From an uncultured Cyclobacteriaceae bacterium (lineage in GTDB: Bacteria; Bacteroidota; Bacteroidia; Cytophagales; Cyclobacteriaceae): a stretch of DNA of 64,000 bases. The DNA is taken from positions 248,001-312,000 of the forward strand of contig CALSPM010000001.1 in NCBI GenBank assembly GCA_943788235.1. Direction: 5' to 3'. A model generated the notes under the pieces. The model saw nothing but the letters and a program-made list of their open reading frames with translations. It was not told the DNA's origin and made no database searches. Positions 48,844-57,600 of this stretch are shown here, piece after piece (position 1 is the first letter of the stretch; every line of letters starts with the position of its first letter). The position numbers and the translations under genes are program-made.

Positions 48844-49848
48844 TTATTCAAAAATAATGATTTCTTTTGGATCTATAGTCAATTGAATGAGATCACCAGG
48901 TCGGTAGACCTTTACCTCATCAAATGCCATCAAATCGAGGTCCTGATAAACAGAAATCAATAATTTATGATTTCCTCCATTGAAGATGACCTCTTTTACG
49001 CAACCTTTAATCATTCCCTTAGAATTAATTTCTACATTTTCAATCCAAATTCCAGTCGAGCATTTGATGTTTAACAGTTCATGACTTTCACTTTCACTTA
49101 GAAGGTTTATAATCCCGAAAAGACATGCAATTTGAGGAGTTTTTGGATACTGATAAACCTCACGAGGCTTTCCTTTTTGAGTGATCGATCCATTATCTAA
49201 CACCCATATTTCATCGGCGATTTCCATGGCATCGCGGGTGTCATGGGTCACTAAAATCACAGTGGTATCTGTTTTTTTTGCCAGTGATTTAGTTTCTATT
49301 AATAAGTTTTGCTTTGTTAAAGGATCAAGGTTACTGAACGGTTCATCCATCAAAATAACTTCAGGTTCATTTGCCAATGCCCTGGCAAAAGCAACCCGTT
49401 GTTTTTGTCCTCCAGATAGTTCTTGAGGATGTTGTAGTCTCAGTGATTCCAAACCGCACATTTCGATGAGCTGTTCAACTCTATTTTTTTTGTAAACTTC
49501 TCCATATTCAAGTAGGGCATAGTTAAGATTCTCTACTACGGACATATTTGGCTTCAAGGCATAATCTTGGAAAACTAATTTTATTTCTTCATGACCCGCA
49601 ATCAGTTTTTCTTTTGGTCCCTGAAGTTTTTTGTTATTCAAATAAATAGATCCTGAATCAGATTCGATCAAGCCTGCAATTATTTTTAATAGGGTTGTTT
49701 TTCCTGAACCGCTCATTCCTACCAAAGATATGAGCGCACCTTTTTTAACAGTGCCAGAGATATGGTTTAGGACTTTTTTTTGACCAAATGACTTGGTGAT
49801 GTTTTTTATTTGAATCAATGTATCGAATGCTTTTTTTGTATTAAACAA
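48844..49848 (-). CDS. ABC transporter ATP-binding protein with C-terminal TOBE-like domain
   Basis: A 334-residue ATPase. Walker A is GMSGSGKTT near residues 43-51, the signature LSGGQKQR near 144, and Walker B ILMDEPFSNLDP near 164. The last 80 residues form a TOBE-like regulatory domain as in importers for polyamines, iron or molybdate. No permease or binding-protein gene is adjacent, so the substrate is open. The start is uncertain because no ATG is near: TTG at 49848 gives the longest form and TTG at 49818 gives the more usual start LIQIKNITKSFG. Confidence 0.85.
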   Translation of the reverse strand: MFNTKKAFDTLIQIKNITKSFGQKKVLNHISGTVKKGALISLVGMSGSGKTTLLKIIAGLIESDSGSIYLNNKKLQGPKEKLIAGHEEIKLVFQDYALKPNMSVVENLNYALLEYGEVYKKNRVEQLIEMCGLESLRLQHPQELSGGQKQRVAFARALANEPEVILMDEPFSNLDPLTKQNLLIETKSLAKKTDTTVILVTHDTRDAMEIADEIWVLDNGSITQKGKPREVYQYPKTPQIACLFGIINLLSESESHELLNIKCSTGIWIENVEINSKGMIKGCVKEVIFNGGNHKLLISVYQDLDLMAFDEVKVYRPGDLIQLTIDPKEIIIFE

Positions 49849-50009
49849 TTCTTAATGAAAAAATGAATTGAGAGGTGAATATAAGCGATTTACATAAAAT
49901 TGATGTCTGTAATTAGACTGATCACTTCACTTTATAGAATTCAGAACAAATATTCATTCTAATGTCACTTAACACCAAATGATATTTATTTATATTATTA
50001 TTTATTTCT

Positions 50010-51485
50010 TTATAAGAAATAAACTACTCCCATAAGGCCTACAAGTCCTAAAACGATGGTATATGGGAGTGCCATCCAAATCATTTTAACATAGGACAAC
50101 CTTATGGCCGGTGCAAGTGCGGAGGTCAATAAAAACAGAAAGGCAGCTTGTCCATTTGGCGTTGCCACGCTGGGGAGGTTGGTTCCCGTATTAATGGCGA
50201 TGGCCAAAGTTTCAAATTCTTTTCTAGTGATCAAATCTGAATCAAAGGCAGTCTTCACTTCGTTGATGTACACTGTAGCTACGAAAACGTTATCGCTGAT
50301 CATAGATAGTAGTCCATTGGCGGCATAGAATAAGGCGGGTTGCATAGATTTATCTTGTTCCAAAACATATTGTATAATGGGTTTGAATAAATGCAAATCG
50401 TGAATCATTCCTACGATGACAAAAAAGACAGCCAATAACGCAGTAAAAGGTAAAGCCTCTTCAAACGCATGTCCGATACGATGTTCATCAGTAATACCTG
50501 TTAAAGCAGTTTGCAACACAATGATAGTCAAGCCTATGAGCCCTACGGGAGCAAGGTGAAAGGCCAAAGCCACAATTAGAAATACAGCAGAAATGGCTTG
50601 AATCATCAGGGCGTATTGTTCTCCTTTCGACCTCTTATTATCTTCATCTATCAAAAAACTTTCGATGATTTTTTTTGCAATTTTTGGTAATTTAGCCCCG
50701 AAACCAAACTTCCCACTCAACTCCAATAATACACAGGTCAACAGACCGGAAGCTAAAACTGGCAGAGTAATAGGAGCCATAGCATAAAAGAATTGCATAA
50801 AATCCCATCCTAGTTTTTCACCAATTAATAAATTCTGAGGTTCACCAACAATGGTACAAACACCTCCCAAGGCGGTACCTACAGCTCCATGCATGACTAA
50901 ACTTCTCAAAAAACTTCTAAATTGGTCTAATGTTTCCCCACTTAGTTCTTCCTTATCCAGAGTGCCGCTTCCGTTGTCGTCACTTGGGCTTGAGTGAACT
51001 TTATGATATACTTGGTAAAAACCAACAAAAACACTGATCAGCACTGCAGTGACCGTTAGGGCATCTAAAAAAGCACTTAAAAAAGCTGAAATAAAACAAA
51101 AAAGTATAGAAAGGACAATTTTAGAGCGTACTTTTATAAATATTTTACCGAAAATGAACATCAATAGAGGCTTCATAAAATAAATACCGGCAACCATAAA
51201 TACCAATAGGAGAAGCACTTCTAGATTCCCTTCTATTTCATGGAATACTGTTTCAGGACTGGTCATTTTCATTAATATCACTTCCAGCGCGATCAAGCCT
51301 CCAGATTGGAGGGGATAACATTTAAGGGCCATGGCCAAAGTCAATATAAATTGACCAATAATAAGCCAGCCAGTAGCTGTGGGTCCTATGATCAAAAGTA
51401 AAAATGGATTGAGCACTAAAAAGGCTAAAATCGTTTTTTTATACCAATGGGGCGAGTTGCCTAAAAATGAGTTATATAGCTCCAT
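50010..51485 (-). CDS. nhaB: Na+/H+ antiporter NhaB
   Basis: A 491-residue membrane protein resembling NhaB along its length. Clear landmarks are [10 protein letters not shown] at residues 7-16, [12 protein letters not shown] near 48, [19 protein letters not shown] near 86, and [16 protein letters not shown] near 133. The C-terminal part has [19 protein letters not shown]. NhaB exports Na+ in exchange for protons. It is separated by 160 bases from the next gene and appears to be transcribed alone. With choline uptake and the pyrophosphatase it fits life with changing salt, which is inference. Confidence 0.95.
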   Translation of the reverse strand: MELYNSFLGNSPHWYKKTILAFLVLNPFLLLIIGPTATGWLIIGQFILTLAMALKCYPLQSGGLIALEVILMKMTSPETVFHEIEGNLEVLLLLVFMVAGIYFMKPLLMFIFGKIFIKVRSKIVLSILFCFISAFLSAFLDALTVTAVLISVFVGFYQVYHKVHSSPSDDNGSGTLDKEELSGETLDQFRSFLRSLVMHGAVGTALGGVCTIVGEPQNLLIGEKLGWDFMQFFYAMAPITLPVLASGLLTCVLLELSGKFGFGAKLPKIAKKIIESFLIDEDNKRSKGEQYALMIQAISAVFLIVALAFHLAPVGLIGLTIIVLQTALTGITDEHRIGHAFEEALPFTALLAVFFVIVGMIHDLHLFKPIIQYVLEQDKSMQPALFYAANGLLSMISDNVFVATVYINEVKTAFDSDLITRKEFETLAIAINTGTNLPSVATPNGQAAFLFLLTSALAPAIRLSYVKMIWMALPYTIVLGLVGLMGVVYFL

Positions 51486-51752
51486 ATAAAATTATTTGTT
51501 TGTAGAATTGCAGTATCGATATCAATATGTAGGCGTTCTCTAAGCATCCTCTATTGTATTCTTCAGAGCAATATATATAGCGAATGAAGAAAATGCAAAA
51601 TGTATCATCAGCAAAAAGAATTTGATAGGAATTAATTTATCTAAATCGGTTAAGTTAAAAACAAAGTATTTAGGTCTCTTTTGTAGTCGTCTTATTGCTT
51701 GTTCTACCGCGTACAGATTTACTCATGATGATGGGGTAAATCGATATTCTGA

Positions 51753-52904
51753 TCATCCTTGATAACTCATCCTGTATATTGTGCCACTTTTGTCATCTGA
51801 GATGAGTATTGAACCATCTTTAAGCACCAAAATATCAACGGGTCGTCCCCACGCCGTATTCGTGCTCTCATTTAAAAAACCTTTAACAAAAGTTTCGTAA
51901 TTGACGCCAACGCCATTCTCCTCGGTGACAAGGGATAGTTTATGTCCGGTGTGGCCAGCATTTTTGGATCGGTTCCAACTGCCATGTTCAGGAATGATTA
52001 TTTTATTTTTATAATAAAGGGGAAACATATTTCCCGTGTAAAACTTAAGACCTAAAGGAGCGATGTGTGGCCCTAAATTGAATGCTGGAGACGTATAATT
52101 CTCACATTTTTTATCCTGACCAAATTCAGGATCTAATATGAGTCCGGCATGGCAATAAGGAAATCCAAAATGTTGACCTGCTTCACTGAGTCTATTCAAT
52201 TCACAAGGAGGCAATTCATCACCTAGTAAATCTCTACCATTATCTGTAAACCACATTTCTCCTGTTATTGGATGCCAGGTTAAACCAACGGTATTCCGTA
52301 CACCTTTGGCCACTATTTCTCGATTGGTTCCATTGGCATCCATACTGATAATTGAGGCATAATAGGTATCATCTTTGGTTTCACAAACATTACAAGGAGC
52401 ACCTACGGGTACATATAACTTACCATCCGGCCCGAAAGCGATGTACTTCCATCCATGATGGCTGTCTTCAGGGAAGTCATTGTATATTAAAGTGGCTTTG
52501 GGATTATTTAAGTGATCCTCAATAGCATCATAGCGCCATAGCTTATTTATTTCAGCAACATACAGTGCGCCATCTTTGAAGGCAATGCCATTAGGCATCA
52601 TTAAATCCTTGGCTATAGTATACAGTGTATCCGCTTTCATATCATTGTTTCTGTCTTGGAGGGCATAAACGGAACCATTGGCCTTATTGCCAACAAACAG
52701 CGTTCCATCCGGGCTCATGGCCATAGATCGGGCATTATCTACGCGGCCGTACACTTCCACTTGAAAGCCCTTTGGCATTAGTAGAGAATCTAGAAAGAGA
52801 CCCTCTTCTGAAGTCAAATTTGCTTGTTTTGAATAAACTTGTGAGGCGGGATCAGTACATGCTAGGATGATAAAGGTTAGGGTTAAAAAAAATAGTGACT
52901 TCAT
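51753..52904 (-). CDS. Sorbosone-dehydrogenase-like lipoprotein (beta-propeller)
   Basis: A 383-residue lipoprotein with the lipobox ending at Cys16 (IILACTDP). The body is a six-bladed propeller of the glucose/sorbosone dehydrogenase type, with repeated stretches such as SPDGTLFVGNK and FGPDGKLYVPVG. The motif GLTWHPITGEMWFTDNGRD holds the catalytic-site histidine region and HGSWNRSKNAGH resembles the calcium/PQQ contact area. Members oxidise sugars or aldehydes with PQQ, but many are uncharacterised. No PQQ synthesis genes are in the window. It is followed only by the gene-free region. Confidence 0.82.
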   Translation of the reverse strand: MKSLFFLTLTFIILACTDPASQVYSKQANLTSEEGLFLDSLLMPKGFQVEVYGRVDNARSMAMSPDGTLFVGNKANGSVYALQDRNNDMKADTLYTIAKDLMMPNGIAFKDGALYVAEINKLWRYDAIEDHLNNPKATLIYNDFPEDSHHGWKYIAFGPDGKLYVPVGAPCNVCETKDDTYYASIISMDANGTNREIVAKGVRNTVGLTWHPITGEMWFTDNGRDLLGDELPPCELNRLSEAGQHFGFPYCHAGLILDPEFGQDKKCENYTSPAFNLGPHIAPLGLKFYTGNMFPLYYKNKIIIPEHGSWNRSKNAGHTGHKLSLVTEENGVGVNYETFVKGFLNESTNTAWGRPVDILVLKDGSILISDDKSGTIYRMSYQG

Positions 52905-52950
52905 ACTTACTTAAATTTTAAACGTTATTCATTATCAACCGTTAAGATAC

Positions 52951-53285
52951 TCATTTACATATTACAAGAAGACAATGCATCAGTTTAATTGTTTTCTGAA
53001 TGAATCTGAGTTCTGTCCTTCTAAAGCTTGCTTTATCGACATCGGTATCATTGGATATTTTCGATTGTTTTTCTCCGTATCCTTTGGCTAAGATTCGAGA
53101 TTCATAGATTCCCCTTAGACCAAATAGGCTTTTACCGTGTCAGAGTACCGCTGAGACAGTCGCAGGTCACTTTCCTAATTACCCACACCATTTTTATGAG
53201 AGGCAAGTTCAATTCGACAATATTTGCTTTTTGAAAGGCTAATATACATCTCACCTAAACCTGTAAGATCATTTTCAGGAATTTC
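52951..53285 (-). pseudogene. Decayed OmpA-family C-terminal domain
   Basis: Read on the minus strand, one frame gives CRIELASHKNGVGN, a stop (TAG at 53175-53177), ESDLRLSQRYSDTVKAYLV and another stop (TAA at 53115-53117). The frame then changes and continues GIYESRILAKGYGEKQ and later FRRTELRF. These are, in order, the peptidoglycan-binding OmpA motifs (usually IELxSHTD, LSxxRA, V..YL, GI..SRI, GYGE, NRR(T/V)E). Two stops and a frame change mean it is not functional. It lies in the 1.37 kb region without intact genes. Confidence 0.82.
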
Positions 53286-53376
53286 AGTACTAATTAGAGA
53301 TAAAATGGATATCAAGTTCCAATCAATCCTCATAGGCCTCAGTGGTATTTGTTTGGAATTCTCTCATGATGCTTAA

Positions 53377-53580
53377 TTAATCTTGGATGACTTTAATTTT
53401 GAATGAATAATTCATGATAATCCCATTCATTTGTTCAGAAATACCTATATAATTATAAAAGAATAAGGTATCAGATTTAAAGATTTTAATAGCATACATT
53501 TCACTTTGATCGTGCACAATAGAATTTTCCCCATCGATATTGGTGATTAGTGCTTTAGAAAAACCAATAGAAACTGTCAT
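53377..53580 (-). pseudogene. Fragment resembling a carboxypeptidase-regulatory-like domain
   Basis: A 67-residue open frame whose second half, DTLFFYNYIGISEQ, and first half, LITNIDGENSI, match the pattern of the short beta-sandwich domain in Bacteroidota surface proteins (TN-DGxFSI ... GDTLxFSYIGxxxQ). It sits just upstream, on the same strand, of the OmpA relic, so the two could be pieces of one former protein. No signal peptide or partner sequence is present. It is weakly supported and could be a chance open frame. Confidence 0.4.
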
Positions 53581-54274
53581 ATTTCATACGAGTAAGTTGG
53601 GCATTGGTTTATGAGATTTGGCCAAAGTCGATCACCTGAGTTAAGAGTAAGCATTTCCCTGAAGTAACGTCTTACCCTTGAGTAAAAGAGAATTATAAGT
53701 AACTGAAAAGCAAATAGATTGAGCGATGTATCATTTGATTTTTTCATTCAATTTTAAAATTAATTTATAGTTTTTTGTAAAAAAACAGAAGATTCATAAA
53801 ATAGATGCTTTTAATGAAGAGGTAAGTGAAATTCATGGCGTCATATTCCTTCAGGCCCAGCTATCTCTGACTTCTCCAAAGATAATGATTAAAAGGAGTG
53901 TAAAAACATGAAAAAATAGATTCTAGATAGATTAGCAGCATCCATAGGTGAAGATATTTTGCTATTGCTTACACAGAAAATGGATAAAAGTTTCACTGAT
54001 TGAGATAGTAAAATTAATCGTTTATAGATTTGAGTGACATCAAAAAAATAAAAGATTCTTTAGGATTACCTTTGAATGGATTAAATGAACAAATGTTTTA
54101 GAGTAATTTAATTTTAGCAATGTACCTGGACCAAATGAATTTGAGAGATTCTTAAAAAAAGCGTTAGCTAGTCATTTTTGATTCTTTGTTATTTTTATAC
54201 CTCTTGAGCAGTGAATTTTTTCATTCTTCAAAAAAACTTTGTCAAAATCGGACAAAGGATAAATACTAAATGCC
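53581..54274. other. Gene-free stretch with protein-like fragments
   Basis: About 700 bases without an intact gene. On the plus strand short runs look protein-like but are split by stops: RLAASIGEDILLLLTQKM near 53930-53983, IKKIKDSLGLPLNGL near 54039-54083, and SNVPGPNEFERFLKKALASH near 54116-54175. I cannot identify them. They may be remains of a degraded gene or chance. No repeats, integrase or IS ends were seen. Confidence 0.35.
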
Positions 54275-55777
54275 ATGATAACTCTTATTGAAAATGCTTT
54301 TAATCACCTAGACCGAATAGCGATTAGTGATAATAATCAAAGTTATACCTATCGGCAACTTTTGGATGCATCACAAAAAATTGCTATTACTCTTTTAGAA
54401 GATAAAAAAGACCTTAATGAGGCTAGAATTGCTTTTATCGTGGCCCCTAGTTTTGAATACGCATGTATTCAGTGGGGGATTTGGCGTGCAGGCGGCATTG
54501 CGGTCCCACTTTGTGTCAAACATCCTTTCGATGCTATAAAGTATGTAATTGACGATGCTCAGGCTGAGGCAGTGGTTTTTTCATATGGTTACAGAGCGCT
54601 TATTGAGCCTTTATTTCAAGATTTTGAATTAAGAAGAATTTCCATAGAAGCTGTAATGCTGTCAGCAGAGGAGGAAAAGTCAAGGCTACCACAGATTACC
54701 CTTGATCGGAGAGGCATGATCATTTATACCAGTGGCACGACAGGCAGACCCAAAGGAGTGGTCAGTACCCACCAAAACATTGAAGCTCAGATTAAGTCCC
54801 TAGTGATTTCATGGGAATGGACAAAAGAAGATCACATATTAAATATTCTCCCACTTCATCACGTACATGGGATCATTAATGTTTTAAGCTGTGCACTGTG
54901 GAGTGGGGCTTGTTGTGAATTCTTAGAAAAATTTGAGGCAAAAAAAGTATTCGATGTCTTTTGTAGACAAGAGGTCGATCTGTTCATGGCCGTTCCAACG
55001 ATTTATTACCGCCTCATTCATTATTGGAAGGAATTAACTGCAGCAGATCAACTAAAAATAGCTGCTTCCTTTAAGAATTTTCGACTGATGGTGTCGGGGT
55101 CTGCGGCTTTACCGATTTCTACTCTCGAGGAGTGGGAGAAGATCAGTGGTCATACTTTATTAGAACGATATGGGATGACTGAAATGGGTATGGCCATAAG
55201 TAATCCCTATAGAGGAACTCGAAAGCCTGGTCATATTGGCGTAGCCCTTGCCGGGGTTACGATAAGAATAGCAGATGAAAATAACCATACTGTAGTCGAT
55301 GGCATATCAGGAGAAATTCAAGTCAAAGGGCCCAATGTTTTTAAAGAATATTGGGGGAAACCATGCGAAACCGAAGGATCCTTTATAGATGGCTGGTTCA
55401 AAACGGGTGATATAGCTGTTTTTGAAAAAGGTAGTTATAAAATATTGGGTAGAAATTCAGTTGACATCATCAAATCAGGAGGTTATAAAATATCTGCTTT
55501 GGAGATCGAAGAAGTACTCAGGAGACATCCAGCTATTGAAGATTGTGCCGTAGTAGGTATTCCGGATGAGGAATGGGGAGAAATCATAGGGGCAAGTCTC
55601 ATCATGACTCGTGATCAAGAAACCACTACAGCAATAAAGGAATGGCTAAAAGATAAATTACCTGAATATAAAATACCTCGAAAATATTTAATTCAAACTG
55701 ATTTCCCCCGAAATGTAATGGGCAAAGTCACCAAAAAAGTATTGCAAAAAATATTTATCGAGGACGCAAATAAATAG
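54275..55777 (+). CDS. Acyl-CoA synthetase, ACSF3/malonyl-CoA ligase-like
   Basis: A 500-residue AMP-forming ligase (ANL superfamily). The P-loop is YTSGTTGRPKGV near residues 150-161. LPLHHVHGIINVL near 192 and RYGMTEMGMAISNP near 297 are the patterns seen in ACSF3 and MatB-type malonyl/methylmalonyl-CoA synthetases. The hinge and C-terminal lysine region are FKTGDIA and DIIKSGGYKISALEIEEVL, and the catalytic lysine is in NVMGKVTKK near 489. The neighbouring gene is a thiolase on the other strand. Malonate as substrate is a family-level guess; medium-chain acids remain possible. Confidence 0.85.
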   Translation: MITLIENAFNHLDRIAISDNNQSYTYRQLLDASQKIAITLLEDKKDLNEARIAFIVAPSFEYACIQWGIWRAGGIAVPLCVKHPFDAIKYVIDDAQAEAVVFSYGYRALIEPLFQDFELRRISIEAVMLSAEEEKSRLPQITLDRRGMIIYTSGTTGRPKGVVSTHQNIEAQIKSLVISWEWTKEDHILNILPLHHVHGIINVLSCALWSGACCEFLEKFEAKKVFDVFCRQEVDLFMAVPTIYYRLIHYWKELTAADQLKIAASFKNFRLMVSGSAALPISTLEEWEKISGHTLLERYGMTEMGMAISNPYRGTRKPGHIGVALAGVTIRIADENNHTVVDGISGEIQVKGPNVFKEYWGKPCETEGSFIDGWFKTGDIAVFEKGSYKILGRNSVDIIKSGGYKISALEIEEVLRRHPAIEDCAVVGIPDEEWGEIIGASLIMTRDQETTTAIKEWLKDKLPEYKIPRKYLIQTDFPRNVMGKVTKKVLQKIFIEDANK

Positions 55778-56077
55778 GCTTGAATTAAAAATAATATTAT
55801 CAATTATTTGTGAGCGATCATAAAAAATACTTGTATTTCTTTTTCGGTGTAATGCGTTCCCGAGACCTGGATTCAAGGATAAAGGAGATAATTTAAAGAT
55901 AGGATTGAAGCTTCGTTCTTAAAGTGCATATAGTAATTAGACATCGTACAAAATACCTGGGAATAATGCTTAGAAATCACTTTCATGCAGCCTTCTAAAA
56001 AGCATCACCCTTATTTATTAACTTCATAAACGGAGCAAGTACCCATCGTTGGAATGAGCTTTTCTCAGTAAAAAAAA
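55778..56077. other. Gene-free stretch between the ligase and thiolase 3' ends
   Basis: About 300 bases between convergent genes. I see no convincing gene, repeat or terminator hairpin. Confidence 0.35.
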
Positions 56078-57262
56078 TTATACGCGTTCTATAACCAGAG
56101 CACTCGCGCCTCCGCCGCCATTGCAAATGGCAGCACAACCAATAGTGGCATCTTTAGATTGCAATACGTTTTGCAGCGTAGTGACAATTCTCGCTCCTGA
56201 GGCACCCAAAGGATGACCCAAAGAAACGGCGCCGCCATGTATATTTACCTTTTTGATATCGATATTCAATATTTTGTTAAAAGCCAAAGGCACCACAGAA
56301 AAAGCCTCATTGACCTCGAAGTAATCCACATCACCAAGATCTAACTTAGCAAGAGTCAAGGCTTTTGGAGCGGCATGGGTTGGTGCCGTGGTAAACCATG
56401 CAGGTTCATGAGCGGTATCTGCAAAAGATAAAATTTTTGCTAATGGATTTAAATCAAATTTTTTGACTGCGATAGGACTTGCCAAAATCAAGGCTGCTGC
56501 CCCATCATTCATCGTTGATGCATTGGCAGCGGTCACCGTGCCGGTTGGTGAAAATGCAGCACGCAATTGGGGTATTTTTTCAAATTTGACATTTTTATAC
56601 TCTTCATCTTCAAGGATGAGTCTGGGGTCGCCTTTCCTTTGTGGTACAGAAACTCCTACTATTTCATTGGATAAAACTCCATTTTCAGTATTAAAAGCAG
56701 TATTTTGGTAAGAGCGAATGGCATAGGTATCTTGTTCTGCTCTTGTGATATCGTATTTTGCAGCCGTTTGATCAGCAAAGACACCCATTGCGATTTCGTC
56801 ATAAGGATCTAGTAAACCATCTTTATGTAATCCGTCGATCAAGGCTGCATTACCATATTTATAACCATATCTGGCTTTGGGAATGTAATAAGGAATGGCA
56901 GACATGTTTTCCATGCCCCCCGCGATTAAAACATCCGCTTGACCCAACATAATGCTTTGAGCAGCGAACATGATAGATTTGGCACCAGAGGCGCAGACTT
57001 TATTTACCGTAGTACAAGGGGCAGTATTTGGAATACCAGCGGCTAGGGCAGCTTGACGAGCGGGTGCTTGGCCTAAATTGGCCGAGCAGACATTACCCAT
57101 AAAAACTTCGTCAACATTTTTTGGGTCAAGATTTCCTTTTTCTAAGGCTCCTTTAATCGCTGCGGTACCTAATTCAGTCGCTGATACATTGGCAAACATT
57201 CCACCAAAACTACCCAGGGGGGTACGAACCGCAGACACGATATAAACTTCTTTATTTGACAT
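56078..57262 (-). CDS. Acetyl-CoA C-acetyltransferase (thiolase)
   Basis: A 394-residue thiolase. The nucleophile is Cys90 in TTVNKVCASGAKS. NEAFSVVPLAF carries the conserved Asn/Glu segment. GGAVSLGHPLGASGARI holds the active-site histidine, and CAAICNGGGGASALVIERV at the C-terminus holds the second cysteine. The enzyme makes or cleaves acetoacetyl-CoA. It has no fatty-oxidation partner genes next to it, so a synthetic or a degradative role cannot be chosen. Transcribed alone from its own start. Confidence 0.94.
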   Translation of the reverse strand: MSNKEVYIVSAVRTPLGSFGGMFANVSATELGTAAIKGALEKGNLDPKNVDEVFMGNVCSANLGQAPARQAALAAGIPNTAPCTTVNKVCASGAKSIMFAAQSIMLGQADVLIAGGMENMSAIPYYIPKARYGYKYGNAALIDGLHKDGLLDPYDEIAMGVFADQTAAKYDITRAEQDTYAIRSYQNTAFNTENGVLSNEIVGVSVPQRKGDPRLILEDEEYKNVKFEKIPQLRAAFSPTGTVTAANASTMNDGAAALILASPIAVKKFDLNPLAKILSFADTAHEPAWFTTAPTHAAPKALTLAKLDLGDVDYFEVNEAFSVVPLAFNKILNIDIKKVNIHGGAVSLGHPLGASGARIVTTLQNVLQSKDATIGCAAICNGGGGASALVIERV

Positions 57263-57560
57263 CTTTCTTTTATTAATACAACAAAGATAATTTTTCTTCA
57301 GTTATATAGGCCCATACCTTCAGGTAAGTGAATCGGTAGCGTGCTTGAGATCAGTTTGGGAGTCAGATTTAGTGATTAATGATGCGAAACCTAGCAGTTG
57401 ATTTTTTAATGTATTTTTATAGAATTCATACCCTTTAACAGCCGGCCTCTGAATCAATTCAGTATAAAAAAAAAGTTTATAACGATTCTCTTTAAATATC
57501 ATGTACTCTCAAGAGGTTAAGACAGATGTAATGATTTATTTTTAAGTAATTAGAGCTGAA
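57263..57560. other. Divergent intergenic region, thiolase and ABC-F
   Basis: Nearly 300 bases without a supported gene. A 60-codon minus-strand frame at 57320-57502 has no recognisable features. The right end holds the ABC-F promoter listed separately. Confidence 0.4.
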
Positions 57561-57593
57561 TTTGGCATAAAAGAAGGGTCTTGTCTACCTTTG
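57561..57593 (+). promoter_or_regulatory. Bacteroidota-type promoter of the ABC-F gene
   Basis: TTTG at 57561-57564 and TACCTTTG at 57586-57593 are separated by 21 bases, matching the phylum's TTG / TAnnTTTG pattern. The ATG at 57601 is only seven bases past the -7 box, so transcription should begin at or next to the start codon. Confidence 0.65.
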
Positions 57594-57600
57594 CGCCCGC

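Noticed and set aside
53028-53234. A 68-codon plus-strand open frame in the gene-poor region.
   Set aside because: The opposite strand carries the recognisable OmpA relic over the same bases, so this frame is a by-product.
57320-57502. A 60-codon minus-strand open frame between the thiolase and ABC-F genes.
   Set aside because: No motif and no conserved composition; it lies in a divergent promoter region.
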